Origin: Pseudomonas azotoformans
GTDB lineage: Bacteria; Pseudomonadota; Gammaproteobacteria; Pseudomonadales; Pseudomonadaceae
NCBI RefSeq assembly: GCF_001579805.1
Contig: NZ_CP014546.1
Location: forward strand, 62,001-126,000
Length of the DNA: 64,000 nt
Direction of reading: 5' to 3'
Shown here: positions 45,922 to 59,429 of the stretch, one piece after another
How the letters are laid out: each line of letters begins with the position of its first letter
Numbering within the stretch: the stretch's first letter is position 1
Notes under the pieces: generated by a model
Told to the model about the DNA's origin: nothing
What the model saw: the letters and a program-made list of their open reading frames with translations, nothing else
The model's database searches: none
Program-made: the position numbers and the translations under genes

Positions 45922-47959
45922 ATGCCGCTGCGCCAGCGTCTTGAAAACCTACCGGTCGGGCAGAAACTGCTCGCCGCCCTGCTGGTGCTGTTGACCACCG
46001 TGTTACTGGTGGCCAACCTGACCTTTATCAGCGCCGCCTACTGGATTTCCCAGGAAAGCATGGCACCCCAGGCCTTGCAGGCCATCGGCCGCCTGGTGTC
46101 CAACCCCGCACTCGCCGCCGAAGCCCTCGAATCGCCGGCCAAGGCTGACGCGCTGCTCAACGAACTGACCAGCTATTCGCCCTTGCGCGCCGCCGCCCTG
46201 TACGACGGCGAAGGCAACCGCCTGGCGCAGATGCAACACGGCGACCGCTTGCACCTGCCGGACAACTATCGGCATATCGAAGCCTGGCGCGTGACCGAGT
46301 TTCGCAGCAACCAGGTCATCACCCTGCCCCGCGCCGGCCAGCCGTCCGGGCATCTGCTGCTGGTGGCCAGTAGCGAGCTGCCAGTGGCGTTCTATACCGG
46401 CACGTTGACGGCCAGCCTGGGCATCCTGATTTTCAGCGTGTTGTTGTGGCTGATCATCGCCCGTCAGATCAAACGCCTGATCACTCGGCCGATTCACGAA
46501 CTGGAAGAACTCTCCCGCCAGGTCACCCGCGAGGAGAACTACGCCCTGCGCGCCGGCCGGGGTAACCACGACGAAATTGGCAGCCTGGCCGAGGCCTTCA
46601 ACACCATGCTGTCGCGCATCGAAGCCCGTGAGCAACAGCTCAAGCGTGCGCGGGACGACTCTCAGGCGGCGTATGACCAGGCTCAGGGTCTGGCGGAAGA
46701 AACTCGCCACACCAACCGCAAACTGGAACTGGAAGTGCAGGTTCGCAGCAAGATCGAGAAGAAACTCACCGGCTTCCAGAATTACCTGAACAGCATCATC
46801 GACTCCATGCCCTCGGCACTGATCGCCCTGGATGAACAGCTCTACGTCACCCAATGGAACCAGGAGGCCAGCGCCCTCTCCGGCACACGCCTGGACGAAG
46901 CCCTGAACCAGCCGATCTACCTGGCGTTCCAGCCGCTCAAACCTTACCTGCCGCAGATCCGGGCGGCGGTGGAGCAACACACCGTGGAGCGCATCGAGCG
47001 TGTCACTTGGTTCAAGGACGACGAAGCCAAGCACTACGCGCTGACCTTCTACCCGCTGATGGGCGGGGCCGGGCGTGGCGTGGTGATCCGGATCGATGAC
47101 ATCACCCAGCGCTTGTCCCTGGAAGAAATGATGGTGCAGTCGGAGAAGATGCTCTCCGTGGGTGGCTTGGCCGCCGGCATGGCCCATGAGATCAACAACC
47201 CGCTGGGGGCGATCCTGCACAACGTGCAGAACATCCGCCGCCGCCTGTCCCCCGAGTTGCCCAAGAACCTGGAGCATGCGGAGCAGGCAGGCATCGAGCT
47301 GGAAACAGTCAACCGCTACCTGCAAAGCCGCGAAGTGCCGCAACTGCTCGATGGCATCCAACAGGCTGGGGCGCGGGCGGCAAAGATCGTCACCCACATG
47401 CTCAGTTTCAGCCGTCGCAGCAACCGGCAGATGGCCCCCTGCGATTTGCCGGCGCTGATCGACCAGGCTGTGGAAATCGCTGGCAATGACTTCGACCTGG
47501 CCATCGGCTTCGACTTCAAGGGCCAGGCCATCATCCGCCAGTTCGACCCTCAACTCGGGCCCGGTGCCCGGCACCGCCAACGAGCTGGAACAGGTGCTGC
47601 TCAATCTGCTGAAAAACGCCGCCCAGGCCATCCATTTGCGTGAAGACGACAGCGAGCCGGGGCGCATCATCCTGCGCACGCGCCTCAACCCGCCGTGGGC
47701 GGAGATCCAAGTGGAAGACAACGGCATCGGCATGAGCGAGAACGTGCGCAAACGCACCTTCGAGCCGTTCTTCACCACCAAGGAAATCGGCCAGGGCACA
47801 GGGCTCGGGCTGTCGGTGTCGTATTTCATCATCACCAACAACCACAAGGGCCAGATGGAAGTGCATTCCACCCTGGGCCAAGGCACCTGCTTCACCCTGC
47901 GCCTGCCGTTGGCCGGTAGCCAACTGCCCCCTTACGAACTGAACCAACTGGAGCACTGA
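45922..47959 (+). pseudogene. PAS/HAMP sensor histidine kinase, frameshifted before the ATPase domain
   Basis: A membrane histidine kinase: helix LLAALLVLLTTVLLVANLTF, periplasmic sensor, second helix near GILIFSVLLWLIIARQ, HAMP, coiled coil, a PAS domain (LNSIIDSMPSALIALDEQLY), and the phosphorylated His in GGLAAGMAHEINNPLGAIL. The first frame runs off-family at 47643. The ATPase domain (ELEQVLLNLLKNAAQAI, VEDNGIGMS, GTGLGLSVSYF) is in a second frame ending at 47959. The junction is at GGGCCCGG (about 47559-47566): one extra C turns GPVPGTANELEQ into GPGARHRQRA. Without it the protein has 678 residues. No response regulator is adjacent. Confidence 0.9.
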
Positions 47960-47961
47960 CC

Positions 47962-48540
47962 ATGGGCTTTCGCCTGTCGAAGATCTACACCCGCACCGGC
48001 GACAAGGGCGAAACCGGCCTGGGCGATGGCCGCCGCGTGCCCAAGGACCACCCACGGGTGGAAGCGATTGGTGAGGTGGATACGCTGAACAGCCAGCTGG
48101 GTTTGTTGCTGGCCAGCCTGGAAGAACAGAGTGGCAAGCATCCGGAACTGAAGGATGTGATCGAGGTGCTAACGCCTTGCCAGCATCGTTTGTTCGACCT
48201 GGGCGGTGAACTGGCAATGCCGGTGTACAAAGCCTTGAACGCTGCGGAAGTGGATCGGCTGGAAGCCGCGATTGACCGCTGGAATGAGGAAGTGGGGCCG
48301 CTGGAGAACTTCATCCTGCCCGGTGGCTCGGCATTGATCGCCCAAGCCCATGTGTGCCGCAGCCTGGCGCGCAGTGCGGAGCGGCGGTGTCAGCAATTGA
48401 ATGCGGTGGAACCGTTGGAAGGGGTGGGGTTGGCGTACATCAATCGGTTGTCGGATTTGCTGTTTGTGGCGGCGCGGGTGATTGCCAAGCGCCAGGGTGT
48501 GGCTGAGGTGTTATGGCAAGCGGCCGCTAAGCCACACTAA
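47962..48540 (+). CDS. Cob(I)alamin adenosyltransferase, PduO type
   Basis: A 192-residue enzyme that adenosylates cobalamin to coenzyme B12. Signature motifs: KIYTRTGDKGETGLGDGRRV near the N terminus (ATP binding), LPGGSALIAQAHVCRSLARSAER and INRLSDLLFVAAR near the C terminus. Starts 2 nt after the kinase stop. Confidence 0.94.
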   Translation: MGFRLSKIYTRTGDKGETGLGDGRRVPKDHPRVEAIGEVDTLNSQLGLLLASLEEQSGKHPELKDVIEVLTPCQHRLFDLGGELAMPVYKALNAAEVDRLEAAIDRWNEEVGPLENFILPGGSALIAQAHVCRSLARSAERRCQQLNAVEPLEGVGLAYINRLSDLLFVAARVIAKRQGVAEVLWQAAAKPH

Positions 48541-48560
48541 CCCAATGAAAACGCCAAACC

Positions 48561-48592
48561 TGTAGTGAGCGGGCTTGCCCCGCTCACCACAG
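48561..48592. repeat. Single REP-type palindrome
   Basis: Inverted repeat GTGAGCGGG/CCCGCTCAC with a 5-nt loop in the gap between convergent genes, of the REP type common in fluorescent pseudomonads. It may also act as a terminator. Confidence 0.75.
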
Positions 48593-48600
48593 TGTCCGCA

Positions 48601-49545
48601 TCAAACCTGAGGCCAGAACGCGCGAATACCCGCCACACCTTGGGCCCCCACTTCCCAAGCCTGCTCTCGCTCGGCAGGCCCCACCCCGCCCAACAGAAAC
48701 ACCGGTTTGCTGAACCCACGGATCAACTCTGCCGCCTGCTCCCATCCCAATGGCTGGGCATCGGGGTGAGTCCGGGTCGGCTGTACCGGCGACAGCGTGA
48801 CGAAATCCACGTCCATCATTTCCGCCAGCGCCAGCTCCTCGGCATTGTGGCAAGACGCCGCCAACCAACGATCTTTAGGAAGCGGTCGACCTTTGCTCGC
48901 GTATTTACGCAGTTGTGCCGAGGTCATGTGCCAACCGGCCGAAGGAAAATCCCCCAGCCACTCGAACGGCCCCTTGAGCATCAGTTGTGCCTTACCCGCG
49001 CACAGCCCCACCGCATCCACCGCGAGGTCACGGTATTTGGGGTCGTAGCCGTTGGGCGCACGCAGTTGCACCAACTTGATACCGCCAGCAATGGCTTTCT
49101 GAATACCCCGCAGTAACGTCGGGGTTTCCAGTTCGCCTGGGGTGATCAGGTATTCAGCCGGCAAACGCGCCGCCGCCACAATCGGCGCATTGGCTGCCGG
49201 GAACTCGTAGTTGATCAGGTCCCGAGGAGCGACCCATTCCAACGGTTGCCCTTCAACACCATGAGGCTCGCCGGTAAACGCCGACACTTCCCAGACATCC
49301 AGCAACACCTGTTTGTCCGGATAGTCGTGCTGCACCTTGATCAGCGGCCGCGCGGTGGTGACCTGTATACCCAGCTCTTCCTGCAATTCGCGGGACAGCG
49401 CGCTGGCGACCGATTCATCGGCCTCCACCTTGCCGCCGGGAAATTCCCAGAGGCCGCCCTGATGCTGGGTATCGGCGCGGCGCGCCAACAGGATCCTGCC
49501 ATCGACACCGCGGATCACCGCGGCTGCTACATGCACTCGTTTCAC
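48601..49545 (-). CDS. Nudix hydrolase fused to a thiamine-phosphate synthase-like domain
   Basis: A 314-residue two-domain protein. The N-terminal MutT-like part (residues 1-130) carries the Nudix box, GGKVEADESVASALSRELQE continuing EELGI, and would clean oxidised nucleotides. The C-terminal part (about 150-314) resembles ThiE, with GIKLVQLRAP and PVFLLGGVGPAEREQAW. Such fusions are widespread in gammaproteobacteria. Downstream of argJ by 13 nt. Confidence 0.92.
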   Translation of the reverse strand: MKRVHVAAAVIRGVDGRILLARRADTQHQGGLWEFPGGKVEADESVASALSRELQEELGIQVTTARPLIKVQHDYPDKQVLLDVWEVSAFTGEPHGVEGQPLEWVAPRDLINYEFPAANAPIVAAARLPAEYLITPGELETPTLLRGIQKAIAGGIKLVQLRAPNGYDPKYRDLAVDAVGLCAGKAQLMLKGPFEWLGDFPSAGWHMTSAQLRKYASKGRPLPKDRWLAASCHNAEELALAEMMDVDFVTLSPVQPTRTHPDAQPLGWEQAAELIRGFSKPVFLLGGVGPAEREQAWEVGAQGVAGIRAFWPQV

Positions 49546-49558
49546 CGCGCTTATCCTC

Positions 49559-50776
49559 TTAGGTACGGTATTCCGCGTTGATCTTCACGTACTCGTGGGA
49601 CAGGTCGGTGGTCCAGATGGTTTCGCTGCACGCGCCGCGACCCAACTCGATGCGGATGGTGATTTCTTCCTGTTGCATCACCGCCGAGCCCTGGGCTTCG
49701 GTGTAGGTCTCGGCACGGGCGCCACGGCTGGCGATGCACACGTCGCCGAGGAACACGTCGATCTTGCTCACGTCCAGGTCCGGCACGCCGGCACGGCCCA
49801 CAGCGGCCAGGATACGGCCCCAGTTCGGGTCAGAGGCGAACAGCGCCGTCTTGATCAGCGGCGAATGCGCCACGGTGTAGCCAACGTCCAGGCATTCCTG
49901 ATGATTACCGCCGCCATTCACTTCAACAGTAACAAACTTGGTGGCGCCCTCGCCGTCACGCACGATGGCCTGGGCCACGTCCATGCACACTTCGAACACC
50001 GCCTGCTTCAACGCCGCGAACAACGGGCCGCTGGCCTCGGTGATTTCCGGCAGGTTGGCCTGGCCGGTGGCGATCAGCATGCAGCAGTCGTTGGTCGAGG
50101 TGTCGCCATCGATGGTGATGCGGTTGAACGACTTGTTGGCGCCGTCGAGGATCAGGCTGTGCAGCACGTCGCGGGAAACTTTGGCGTCGGTGGCAATGTA
50201 TCCGAGCATGGTAGCCATGTTCGGGCGGATCATGCCCGCGCCCTTGCTGATACCGGTCACGGTGACGGTTACGCCATCGTGCACGAACTGGCGGCTCGCG
50301 CCTTTGGGCAGGGTGTCGGTGGTCATGATGCCGGTTGCTGCCGCGGCCCAGTTATCCACAGACAGGTCGTCCAGCGCAGCTTGCAGCGCGCCTTCGATTT
50401 TTTCTACCGGCAATGGCTCACCGATCACGCCGGTGGAATACGGCAGCACTTGGCTGGCGTCCACGCCGGTCAGCTGGGCCAGCTTGGCGCAAGTGCGTGC
50501 AGCCGCCACCAGGCCTGGCTCGCCGGTACCTGCGTTGGCATTGCCGGTGTTGGTCAGCAGGTAACGGATCGTGCCGGCAACGCGCTGCTTGGCCAGGATC
50601 ACCGGTGCGGCGCAGAACGCGTTGAGGGTGAACACACCGGCGACGGTCGAGCCTTCGGCACAGCGCATCACCACCACATCCTTGCGCCCAGGGCGCTTGA
50701 TGCCGGCCGAAGCGATACCGAGTTCAAAACCGGCAACCGGGTGCAATGTGGGCAAAGGACCAAGACCAACAGCCAT
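49559..50776 (-). CDS. argJ: Bifunctional ornithine acetyltransferase / N-acetylglutamate synthase ArgJ
   Basis: Transfers acetyl from acetylornithine to glutamate in arginine synthesis. The 405-residue precursor cleaves itself before the nucleophilic Thr in [17 protein letters not shown] (about 190). The C terminus ends [15 protein letters not shown], typical. Lies between secA and the Nudix/ThiE gene, same strand. Confidence 0.97.
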   Translation of the reverse strand: MAVGLGPLPTLHPVAGFELGIASAGIKRPGRKDVVVMRCAEGSTVAGVFTLNAFCAAPVILAKQRVAGTIRYLLTNTGNANAGTGEPGLVAAARTCAKLAQLTGVDASQVLPYSTGVIGEPLPVEKIEGALQAALDDLSVDNWAAAATGIMTTDTLPKGASRQFVHDGVTVTVTGISKGAGMIRPNMATMLGYIATDAKVSRDVLHSLILDGANKSFNRITIDGDTSTNDCCMLIATGQANLPEITEASGPLFAALKQAVFEVCMDVAQAIVRDGEGATKFVTVEVNGGGNHQECLDVGYTVAHSPLIKTALFASDPNWGRILAAVGRAGVPDLDVSKIDVFLGDVCIASRGARAETYTEAQGSAVMQQEEITIRIELGRGACSETIWTTDLSHEYVKINAEYRT

Positions 50777-50838
50777 GAATGCGCTCCTTAAAAATCAGAT
50801 GATGTCTGTGCCGTCGTAAGCGACGGCGAAATTAATGG

Positions 50839-50875
50839 CAAAACGCCGCGACGGCAGAGGCCGGTCGCGGCGCGG
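50839..50875 (-). terminator. Terminator after secA
   Basis: A perfect 9-bp GC-rich stem, CGCCGCGAC/GTCGCGGCG, followed by TTTT on the minus strand, 26 nt beyond the secA stop. Confidence 0.75.
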
Positions 50876-50900
50876 GGTGTTGCAGCGTCAGGCAAAAATC

Positions 50901-53636
<2,736 letters not shown>

Positions 53637-53941
53637 ATCGGCAGGTTCTTCCACACATAGGGATGGAGGGCGCACCGTGAGTGGCCCGAGCAGCCCTCAC
53701 GGCCGCATGCGAACGCGCATTCTACCCGGATTCGTGGGTGAGGAAAGTGGCGTTGTTCCCCGATGCTGGCATGGTGCTGTGAGAGGGCTTGTTTAAAATA
53801 AGGGCTTTTGCCGGAACTTCAACCCATGGAGCGAAGAAGTTACCAATTGATTTCACGAACAAAACCCTACGAATGCATTGGCTGGGGGCGTTCAGGCGCG
53901 TTCTGCTAAGATGGCGCCTCTGTTACTTAAGGTGTCCAATA
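53637..53941. other. Divergent gap between secA and dciA-like gene
   Basis: No gene seen. Contains promoters for secA (leftward) and the DUF721 gene (rightward). The frame open from 53789 continues into the next gene but lacks coding character upstream of 53942. No secM-like gene was found. Confidence 0.4.
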
Positions 53942-54397
53942 ATGGCGTTTCGCCCCTTATCAGCCCGCGCTCCCGCCGTGTTGCTTCGCGATGCCAAGCC
54001 GCTGAAAGCCATCTTTGGCCATGCGCAACGCCTGGGCCGCCTGCAACGACTGCTCGAAACCCAGTTGCAACCGGCCGCACGCGAACATTGCCGCGTGGCG
54101 TCCTGGCGTGAAGGCAACCTGCTGCTGATTGTCACAGATGGCCACTGGGCGACACGCTTGCGCTATCAGCAAAAACGCCTGCAGCGCCAATTGATGGCCT
54201 TTGATGAATTCGCTGGCTTGACGCGCATCCAGTTCAAGGTGCAACCGCCCACCACCCAACCTGGCGTGGCGGAACACATTCATGATTTGTCGACCCATGC
54301 GGCCGAAGCCATTCAGGCAACGGCCGACGGGATCAGCAACCCAGGCTTGCGCGCGGCGCTTGAACGGCTGGCGGCCCACGCCAAAGCCAAGCCCTGA
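53942..54397 (+). CDS. dciA: DciA-like (DUF721) DNA replication protein
   Basis: A 151-residue protein starting MAFRPLSARAPAVLLRDAKP, with a basic C-terminal segment and the DUF721 core WREGNLLLIVTDGHWATRLR (KH-like fold). DciA loads or stimulates the replicative helicase DnaB in bacteria that lack DnaC. Convergent with the following gene. Confidence 0.9.
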   Translation: MAFRPLSARAPAVLLRDAKPLKAIFGHAQRLGRLQRLLETQLQPAAREHCRVASWREGNLLLIVTDGHWATRLRYQQKRLQRQLMAFDEFAGLTRIQFKVQPPTTQPGVAEHIHDLSTHAAEAIQATADGISNPGLRAALERLAAHAKAKP

Positions 54398-54401
54398 ATC
54401 G

Positions 54402-55880
54402 CTACTTGCGTTTGCTGCCGCCCAACAACGACCCCAACAAACCACGGACCAATTGTCGCCCCATCTGATTGGCGGCTTGCTGCATTGCGGACTTCAGCGC
54501 CTTACCTGCGGTTGTGCCGAGAAACGCCCCGGCCCTGTCGGTGAAGCTAGGCTCCTCGGCGGCCGGCTTGGCCTCTTCGGTTGGCCCAAGCTCTTTGCGT
54601 GCCATCAGCACTTCATAAGCGGAGTCCCGATCAATCGGCTTGTCATACCGACCCTGCAACGGTGAACTGGCCACCAATGCAGCGCGTTCGGCTTCGCTGA
54701 GCGGCCCGATCCGCGACTGCGGCGGTGCAACCAATACACGCTGGACGACTTCCGGCGTGCCTTTTTCCTGCAGCGTGCCCACCAACGCCTCGCCCGTGCC
54801 CAACTCGGTCAATACCGAAAGGGCATCAAAGGCCGGGTTCGGCCGAAAACCGTCGGCTACGGCGCGTAGGGATTTCTGCTCTTTCGTCGTGAACGCCCGC
54901 AGGCCATGCTGGATGCGCAGGCCGAGTTGCGCCAGCACGCTGTCCGGCAGGTCGCCTGGCGACTGGGTGACAAAATACACGCCAACGCCTTTTGAACGGA
55001 TCAGCCGCACCACTTGCTCCAGTCGCTCCTGCAACGCCTTGGGCGTGTCGGCGAACAGCAAGTGCGCCTCATCAAAGAACAGTGCGAGTAACGGCTTGTC
55101 GGCATCACCGCGCTCGGGCAGTTGCTCGAACAGCTCCGCCAGCAGCCACAGCAGGAAGGTCGCGTACACCTTCGGCGCTTCGTGAACCAGACGGCTCGCG
55201 TCCAGTAGATGGATGCGACCAAGCCCGTCACTGGTGGGCTGCAGGATATCTTCCAACTGCAGGGCCGGCTCGCCGAACAAAGCTTCGGCGCCCTGCTGCT
55301 CCAGCACCGCCAGGCGTCGCAACAACGCCTGGCTGGAACCGGTGGTCATCAGCGCCGCGTCTTCGCCCAACAGTTCGGGGTGGTAGCGCAGATGATTGAG
55401 GAGCGCCTTGAGGTCCTTGAGGTCCAGCAACAACAAGCCTTCGCGGTCTGCGACCTTGAACGCCGCGTAAAGCGCCGATTGCTGGCTGTCGGTGAGTTCC
55501 AACAGGCTACCGAGCAGCAATGGGCCCATTTCGCTGATCGTAGTGCGCAACGGATGACCGGATTGCCCGTGGATATCCCACAGCGTGACCGGATAAGCCT
55601 TGGCCGTGTAATTGAGGAACGGCATGCCGGCGATGCGCTCGGCCACCTTGCCCTGCGGGTTCGCCGCAGCGCCCAGGCCGCACAAGTCACCCTTGATATC
55701 CGCCGCAAACACCGCCACGCCGGCATCACTGAAGGCTTCGGCCAGGCGTTGCAGCGTGACAGTCTTGCCCGTGCCGGTGGCACCGGCGATCAACCCGTGA
55801 CGGTTGGCCAGGCGCATGGCCTGGGCGATGGGCTGGCCGTCGAGGCCGGCGCCGATTAGCAGTTGCGTGGAGTCAGGCAT
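54402..55880 (-). CDS. HerA-like (DUF853) ATPase
   Basis: A 492-residue FtsK/HerA-type ATPase. Walker A GATGTGKTVTLQRLAE near residue 30, Walker B LLALFFDEAHLLFADTP near 260, then an arginine-finger-containing region and a Gly-rich C terminus (GRQLVRGLLGSLLGG). A common housekeeping protein of proteobacteria with no settled role. The ATG at 55880 with GGTGA upstream is preferred to that at 55892. Confidence 0.9.
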   Translation of the reverse strand: MPDSTQLLIGAGLDGQPIAQAMRLANRHGLIAGATGTGKTVTLQRLAEAFSDAGVAVFAADIKGDLCGLGAAANPQGKVAERIAGMPFLNYTAKAYPVTLWDIHGQSGHPLRTTISEMGPLLLGSLLELTDSQQSALYAAFKVADREGLLLLDLKDLKALLNHLRYHPELLGEDAALMTTGSSQALLRRLAVLEQQGAEALFGEPALQLEDILQPTSDGLGRIHLLDASRLVHEAPKVYATFLLWLLAELFEQLPERGDADKPLLALFFDEAHLLFADTPKALQERLEQVVRLIRSKGVGVYFVTQSPGDLPDSVLAQLGLRIQHGLRAFTTKEQKSLRAVADGFRPNPAFDALSVLTELGTGEALVGTLQEKGTPEVVQRVLVAPPQSRIGPLSEAERAALVASSPLQGRYDKPIDRDSAYEVLMARKELGPTEEAKPAAEEPSFTDRAGAFLGTTAGKALKSAMQQAANQMGRQLVRGLLGSLLGGSKRK

Positions 55881-56083
55881 TTCGTCACCCATGGTTAATC
55901 TTTAGTGCGGCCAGGTCGATACAAAGAAGTGTGAGACCCACAAAGTCTAAAAATAGGTCAGATAGTTCCCACAGGGACCACCGGAACCATCACAAGAAGT
56001 ATCACACCTTTTTTGACGCTGCCATTTGCGCCTCCCATAAGGACGCGCTTCGGATATTAAGACCTTAGCGGACCCTACAAGCC

Positions 56084-57973
56084 ATGAATAAAAATCTGCG
56101 CTTCAGCCACAAAATCCTGCTTGCAGCCTCCCTTATCGTCATTGCCGCATTCGCGCTGTTTACCCTCTACAACGACTACCTGCAACGCAACGCGATACGC
56201 GACGATCTCAACAACTACCTGCATGAAATGGGCGATGTTACCGCCAGCAACATTCAAACTTGGCTTACCGGGCGCATTGCCCTGGTGGAAAACGCCGCGC
56301 AAAACATCGCCATCAACCCCGAGCCTTCGGTTGTTGCCAGCCTGCTGGAACAGAAAACCCTGACGTCCTCCTTCATGGCGACCTACGTCGGTGACAGCAA
56401 AGGCGCTTTCACCATCCGCCCCGACACCAAGATGCCGGACGGTTTCGACCCGCGTGTCCGCCCTTGGTACAAGGGCGCCCAGAGCAGCAACGGTTCAACC
56501 CTGACCGAGCCCTATATCGATGCGGCCACCGGCAAGTTGATCATTTCCGTTGCCACTCCCAGCAACCAAGGCACCCAAAGCATCGGCGTGGTCGGCGGTG
56601 ACCTGAGCCTGCAAACCCTGGTGGATAACATCGGCGCGCTTAATTTCGGCGGTATGGGCTATGCGTTCCTGGTCAGCGCCGACGGCAAGGTACTGGTACA
56701 CCCGGACAAAAACCTGGTGATGAAGACCCTGGCCGACGTGTATCCGAAAAATACGCCGAAGATCAGCGCAGACTTCAGCGAAGTCGAGGCCAACGGCAAA
56801 GACAACATCGTGACCTTCACTCCGATCAAGGGCCTGCCCTCGGTAAACTGGTACCTCGGCATTTCAGTCGATAAAGACAAATCCTTCGCCATGCTCAGCG
56901 AATTCCGCACCTCAGCGGTCATCGCCACGCTCATTGCGGTGGTGATCATCATCGCCCTGCTCGGCATGCTGATCCGTATCCTGTTGCAACCACTGCACGT
57001 GATGACCCGCGCCATGCAGGACATCGCCGATGGCGAGGGCGACCTGACCCGCCGCCTGACCATCCAGAACCACGATGAATTCGGCACGCTGGGTAACGCC
57101 TTCAACCGCTTCGTGGAGCGTATTCATACGTCGATCCGCGAAGTGTCTTCGGCCACCGAACAGGTAAATGAAGTGGCACTGCGGGTGGTCAGCGCCTCCA
57201 ACTCGTCGATGGTCAATTCCGATGAGCAGGCCAATCGCACCAACAGCGTCGCCGCCGCCATCAATGAACTGGGCGCTGCGACCCAGGAAATCGCGCGCAA
57301 TGCAGCGCAGGCCTCCCATCAGGCCAGCGATGCACGGCATCTGGCTGAGGATGGCCAGCAAGTGGTGGAACGCAACATCAAGGCGATGAACCAGTTGTCG
57401 TCGATGATCAGCGCCTCCAGCAGCAACATCGAAGCGCTCAATAGCAAGACCGTGAATATCGGGCAGATCCTTGAAGTGATCACCAGTATTTCCCAGCAAA
57501 CCAACCTGCTGGCATTGAACGCTGCCATCGAAGCGGCGCGTGCTGGGGAAGCCGGGCGTGGGTTTGCGGTGGTCGCGGATGAAGTGCGCAACCTGGCGCA
57601 TCGCACTCAGGAATCGGCGCAACAGGTGCAGAAGATGATTGAAGAACTGCAAGTCGGCGCGCGAGACTCGGTCAGCACCATGGGTGAAAGCCAGCGCCAC
57701 AGTCTTGAAAGTGTCGATATCGCCAACCTGGCCGGCGAACGCCTGAACAGCGTGACCCAACGCATCGGCGAAATTGATGGCATGAACCAGTCCGTCGCCA
57801 CCGCCACAGAGGAACAGACCTCGGTAGTGGAGTCGATCAACATGGACATTACCGAGATCAACACCCTCAACCAGGAAGGTGTGGAAAACCTGCAATCCAC
57901 GTTGCGTGCTTGTGCCGACCTGGAACAACAGGCTGCACGGTTGAAACAATTGGTTGGCAGTTTCCGGATCTGA
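56084..57973 (+). CDS. Methyl-accepting chemotaxis protein with dCache sensor
   Basis: A 629-residue chemoreceptor. Helix [20 protein letters not shown] at the N terminus; a periplasmic double-Cache domain (about 35-275, with [20 protein letters not shown] and [17 protein letters not shown]); second helix [24 protein letters not shown]; and the signalling tip [20 protein letters not shown]. The motif YID...D-D pattern resembles amino-acid-sensing Cache domains such as those of PctA-type receptors, but the ligand is not certain. Confidence 0.94.
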   Translation: MNKNLRFSHKILLAASLIVIAAFALFTLYNDYLQRNAIRDDLNNYLHEMGDVTASNIQTWLTGRIALVENAAQNIAINPEPSVVASLLEQKTLTSSFMATYVGDSKGAFTIRPDTKMPDGFDPRVRPWYKGAQSSNGSTLTEPYIDAATGKLIISVATPSNQGTQSIGVVGGDLSLQTLVDNIGALNFGGMGYAFLVSADGKVLVHPDKNLVMKTLADVYPKNTPKISADFSEVEANGKDNIVTFTPIKGLPSVNWYLGISVDKDKSFAMLSEFRTSAVIATLIAVVIIIALLGMLIRILLQPLHVMTRAMQDIADGEGDLTRRLTIQNHDEFGTLGNAFNRFVERIHTSIREVSSATEQVNEVALRVVSASNSSMVNSDEQANRTNSVAAAINELGAATQEIARNAAQASHQASDARHLAEDGQQVVERNIKAMNQLSSMISASSSNIEALNSKTVNIGQILEVITSISQQTNLLALNAAIEAARAGEAGRGFAVVADEVRNLAHRTQESAQQVQKMIEELQVGARDSVSTMGESQRHSLESVDIANLAGERLNSVTQRIGEIDGMNQSVATATEEQTSVVESINMDITEINTLNQEGVENLQSTLRACADLEQQAARLKQLVGSFRI

Positions 57974-58144
57974 TCAGGCGTCCTTGATCTCGGACCTGGC
58001 CTGCTCCTGCTCCCACAGTTCGGCGGCGCCGGGAAACTCGGTGCCGTCCTCGCTGCTCAGGTCATCCGGGTCGTATCGACTCAAACAGCCCTCCCCTAAT
58101 GTGGCGGGGGCTGTTGAAGTAGCTTTGTCCAGCGGATCACTCAT
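57974..58144 (-). CDS. Small acidic protein of unknown function (56 residues)
   Basis: A short frame starting MSDPLDKATSTAPATLGEG and ending QARSEIKDA, rich in Asp, Glu, Ser and Pro, without membrane segment. It starts at ATG 58144 and its stop abuts the stop of the chemoreceptor gene (convergent). Coding-like codon use and a conserved-looking SRYDPDDLSSEDG core support a real gene. Function unknown. Confidence 0.7.
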   Translation of the reverse strand: MSDPLDKATSTAPATLGEGCLSRYDPDDLSSEDGTEFPGAAELWEQEQARSEIKDA

Positions 58145-58170
58145 GATTCAATCCTCGGCAGCGTACAAAG

Positions 58171-58206
58171 AAAAAGGGCCTGGATCGATTTAACGCCCAG
58201 GCCCTT
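58171..58206 (-). terminator. Terminator of purU
   Basis: Ten-base-pair stem AAGGGCCTGG/CCAGGCCCTT followed on the minus strand by TTTTT, 25 nt beyond the purU stop. Confidence 0.88.
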
Positions 58207-58230
58207 CATTCTTCAATCACAACAGGTCGA

Positions 58231-59079
58231 TCAGAACACGACCGTCTTGTTGCCATGCACCAGCACGCGGTCTTCCAAGTGGTAACGCAGGCCACGGGCC
58301 AGCACCATCTTCTCGACGTCACGGCCGAAACGCACCATGTCTTCAATGCTGTCGCTGTGGCTGACACGCACCACGTCCTGCTCGATGATCGGGCCGGCGT
58401 CCAGTTCTTCGGTGACGTAGTGGCAAGTAGCGCCGATCAACTTCACACCCCGCAGCGACGCCTGGTGGTACGGCTTGGCGCCGACGAACGACGGCAGGAA
58501 GCTGTGGTGAATGTTGATCACCTTGCCAGCGTATTCGCGGCAGAGTTCCGGTGGCAGGATCTGCATGTAGCGCGCCAGCACCACCACGTCGGCTTCGTGT
58601 TGCTTGACCAGACGCGAGACCTCGGCGAACGCCGGCTCTTTGTCCTGCGGATTGACCGGCACGTGGTAGTACGGGATGCCATGCCACTCGACCATGCTGC
58701 GCAGGTCATCATGGTTGGAAATCACACACGCGATCTCGCAGTCCAGCTCATCGCTGTGCCAGCGATGCAGCAAGTCGGCCAGGCAGTGGGATTCACGGCT
58801 GGCCATCAACACCACGCGTTTTTTCTGCTCGGTGTCGGTGATATGCCAGGTCATCGAAAACTCTTCGGCGATGGGCGCAAACGCGTCGCGGAAGGCATCA
58901 AGACCAAAAGGCAGCGAATCGGCACGAATCTCGTGACGCATGAAGAACCAACCGCTGAGATTGTCCGAGTGATGACTCGCCTCGGTGATCCAACCGTTGT
59001 GGGAGGCCAGAAAGTTACTGACCTTGGCAACGATGCCAACCCGGTCCGGGCAAGCAATCACCAGCCGAAAAGTGCGCAT
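58231..59079 (-). CDS. purU: Formyltetrahydrofolate deformylase
   Basis: Hydrolyses 10-formyltetrahydrofolate to tetrahydrofolate and formate, balancing one-carbon pools. N-terminal ACT domain (FRLVIACPDRVGIVAKVSNF), then the formyltransferase fold with CVISNHDDLRSMVEWHGIP and the catalytic INIHHSFLPSFVGAKPYHQA. 282 residues from ATG 59079. Confidence 0.96.
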   Translation of the reverse strand: MRTFRLVIACPDRVGIVAKVSNFLASHNGWITEASHHSDNLSGWFFMRHEIRADSLPFGLDAFRDAFAPIAEEFSMTWHITDTEQKKRVVLMASRESHCLADLLHRWHSDELDCEIACVISNHDDLRSMVEWHGIPYYHVPVNPQDKEPAFAEVSRLVKQHEADVVVLARYMQILPPELCREYAGKVINIHHSFLPSFVGAKPYHQASLRGVKLIGATCHYVTEELDAGPIIEQDVVRVSHSDSIEDMVRFGRDVEKMVLARGLRYHLEDRVLVHGNKTVVF

Positions 59080-59429
59080 TAGGGGGAAACTCCAGAACTT
59101 CGCAAAGGCCGCCATTCTAGCGATTGCGCAGGAAAACTGCAGTATTCGTTGACGCTTATTCTGATCGCTGGCCGACGGCTTGCCCCTTAATAGCCTATGG
59201 TTTTACCACCTTTATATGAATCTACTCCCTCAACCTACGGCTGTTCCCCGTATTTCAACGAGATTATCTTAAGGCCTACGCCCTAGTAATTAACTCGAAT
59301 GCATAGCAACGCTACAAACATTCAAAGTAATTCACATAAATGCGAGCTTAAATGTTTACTTGGGCAAACTGCCTGACTATTATTGGGCCACTCTCCCTGT
59401 CAATCAGCGCTCTACATAAGGTAGTCCAC
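59080..59429. other. Gap between purU and mvaT
   Basis: No gene seen. AT-rich, as expected upstream of a nucleoid-protein gene that regulates itself; the mvaT promoter should lie here but I cannot place it with confidence. The mvaT frame is open to 59352 without coding character. Confidence 0.4.

Noticed and set aside
46003-47895. 630-codon open frame antisense to the sensor kinase gene
   Set aside because: It mirrors the GC-rich kinase gene, whose domain motifs are clear; the antisense product has no recognisable domain or ribosome site.
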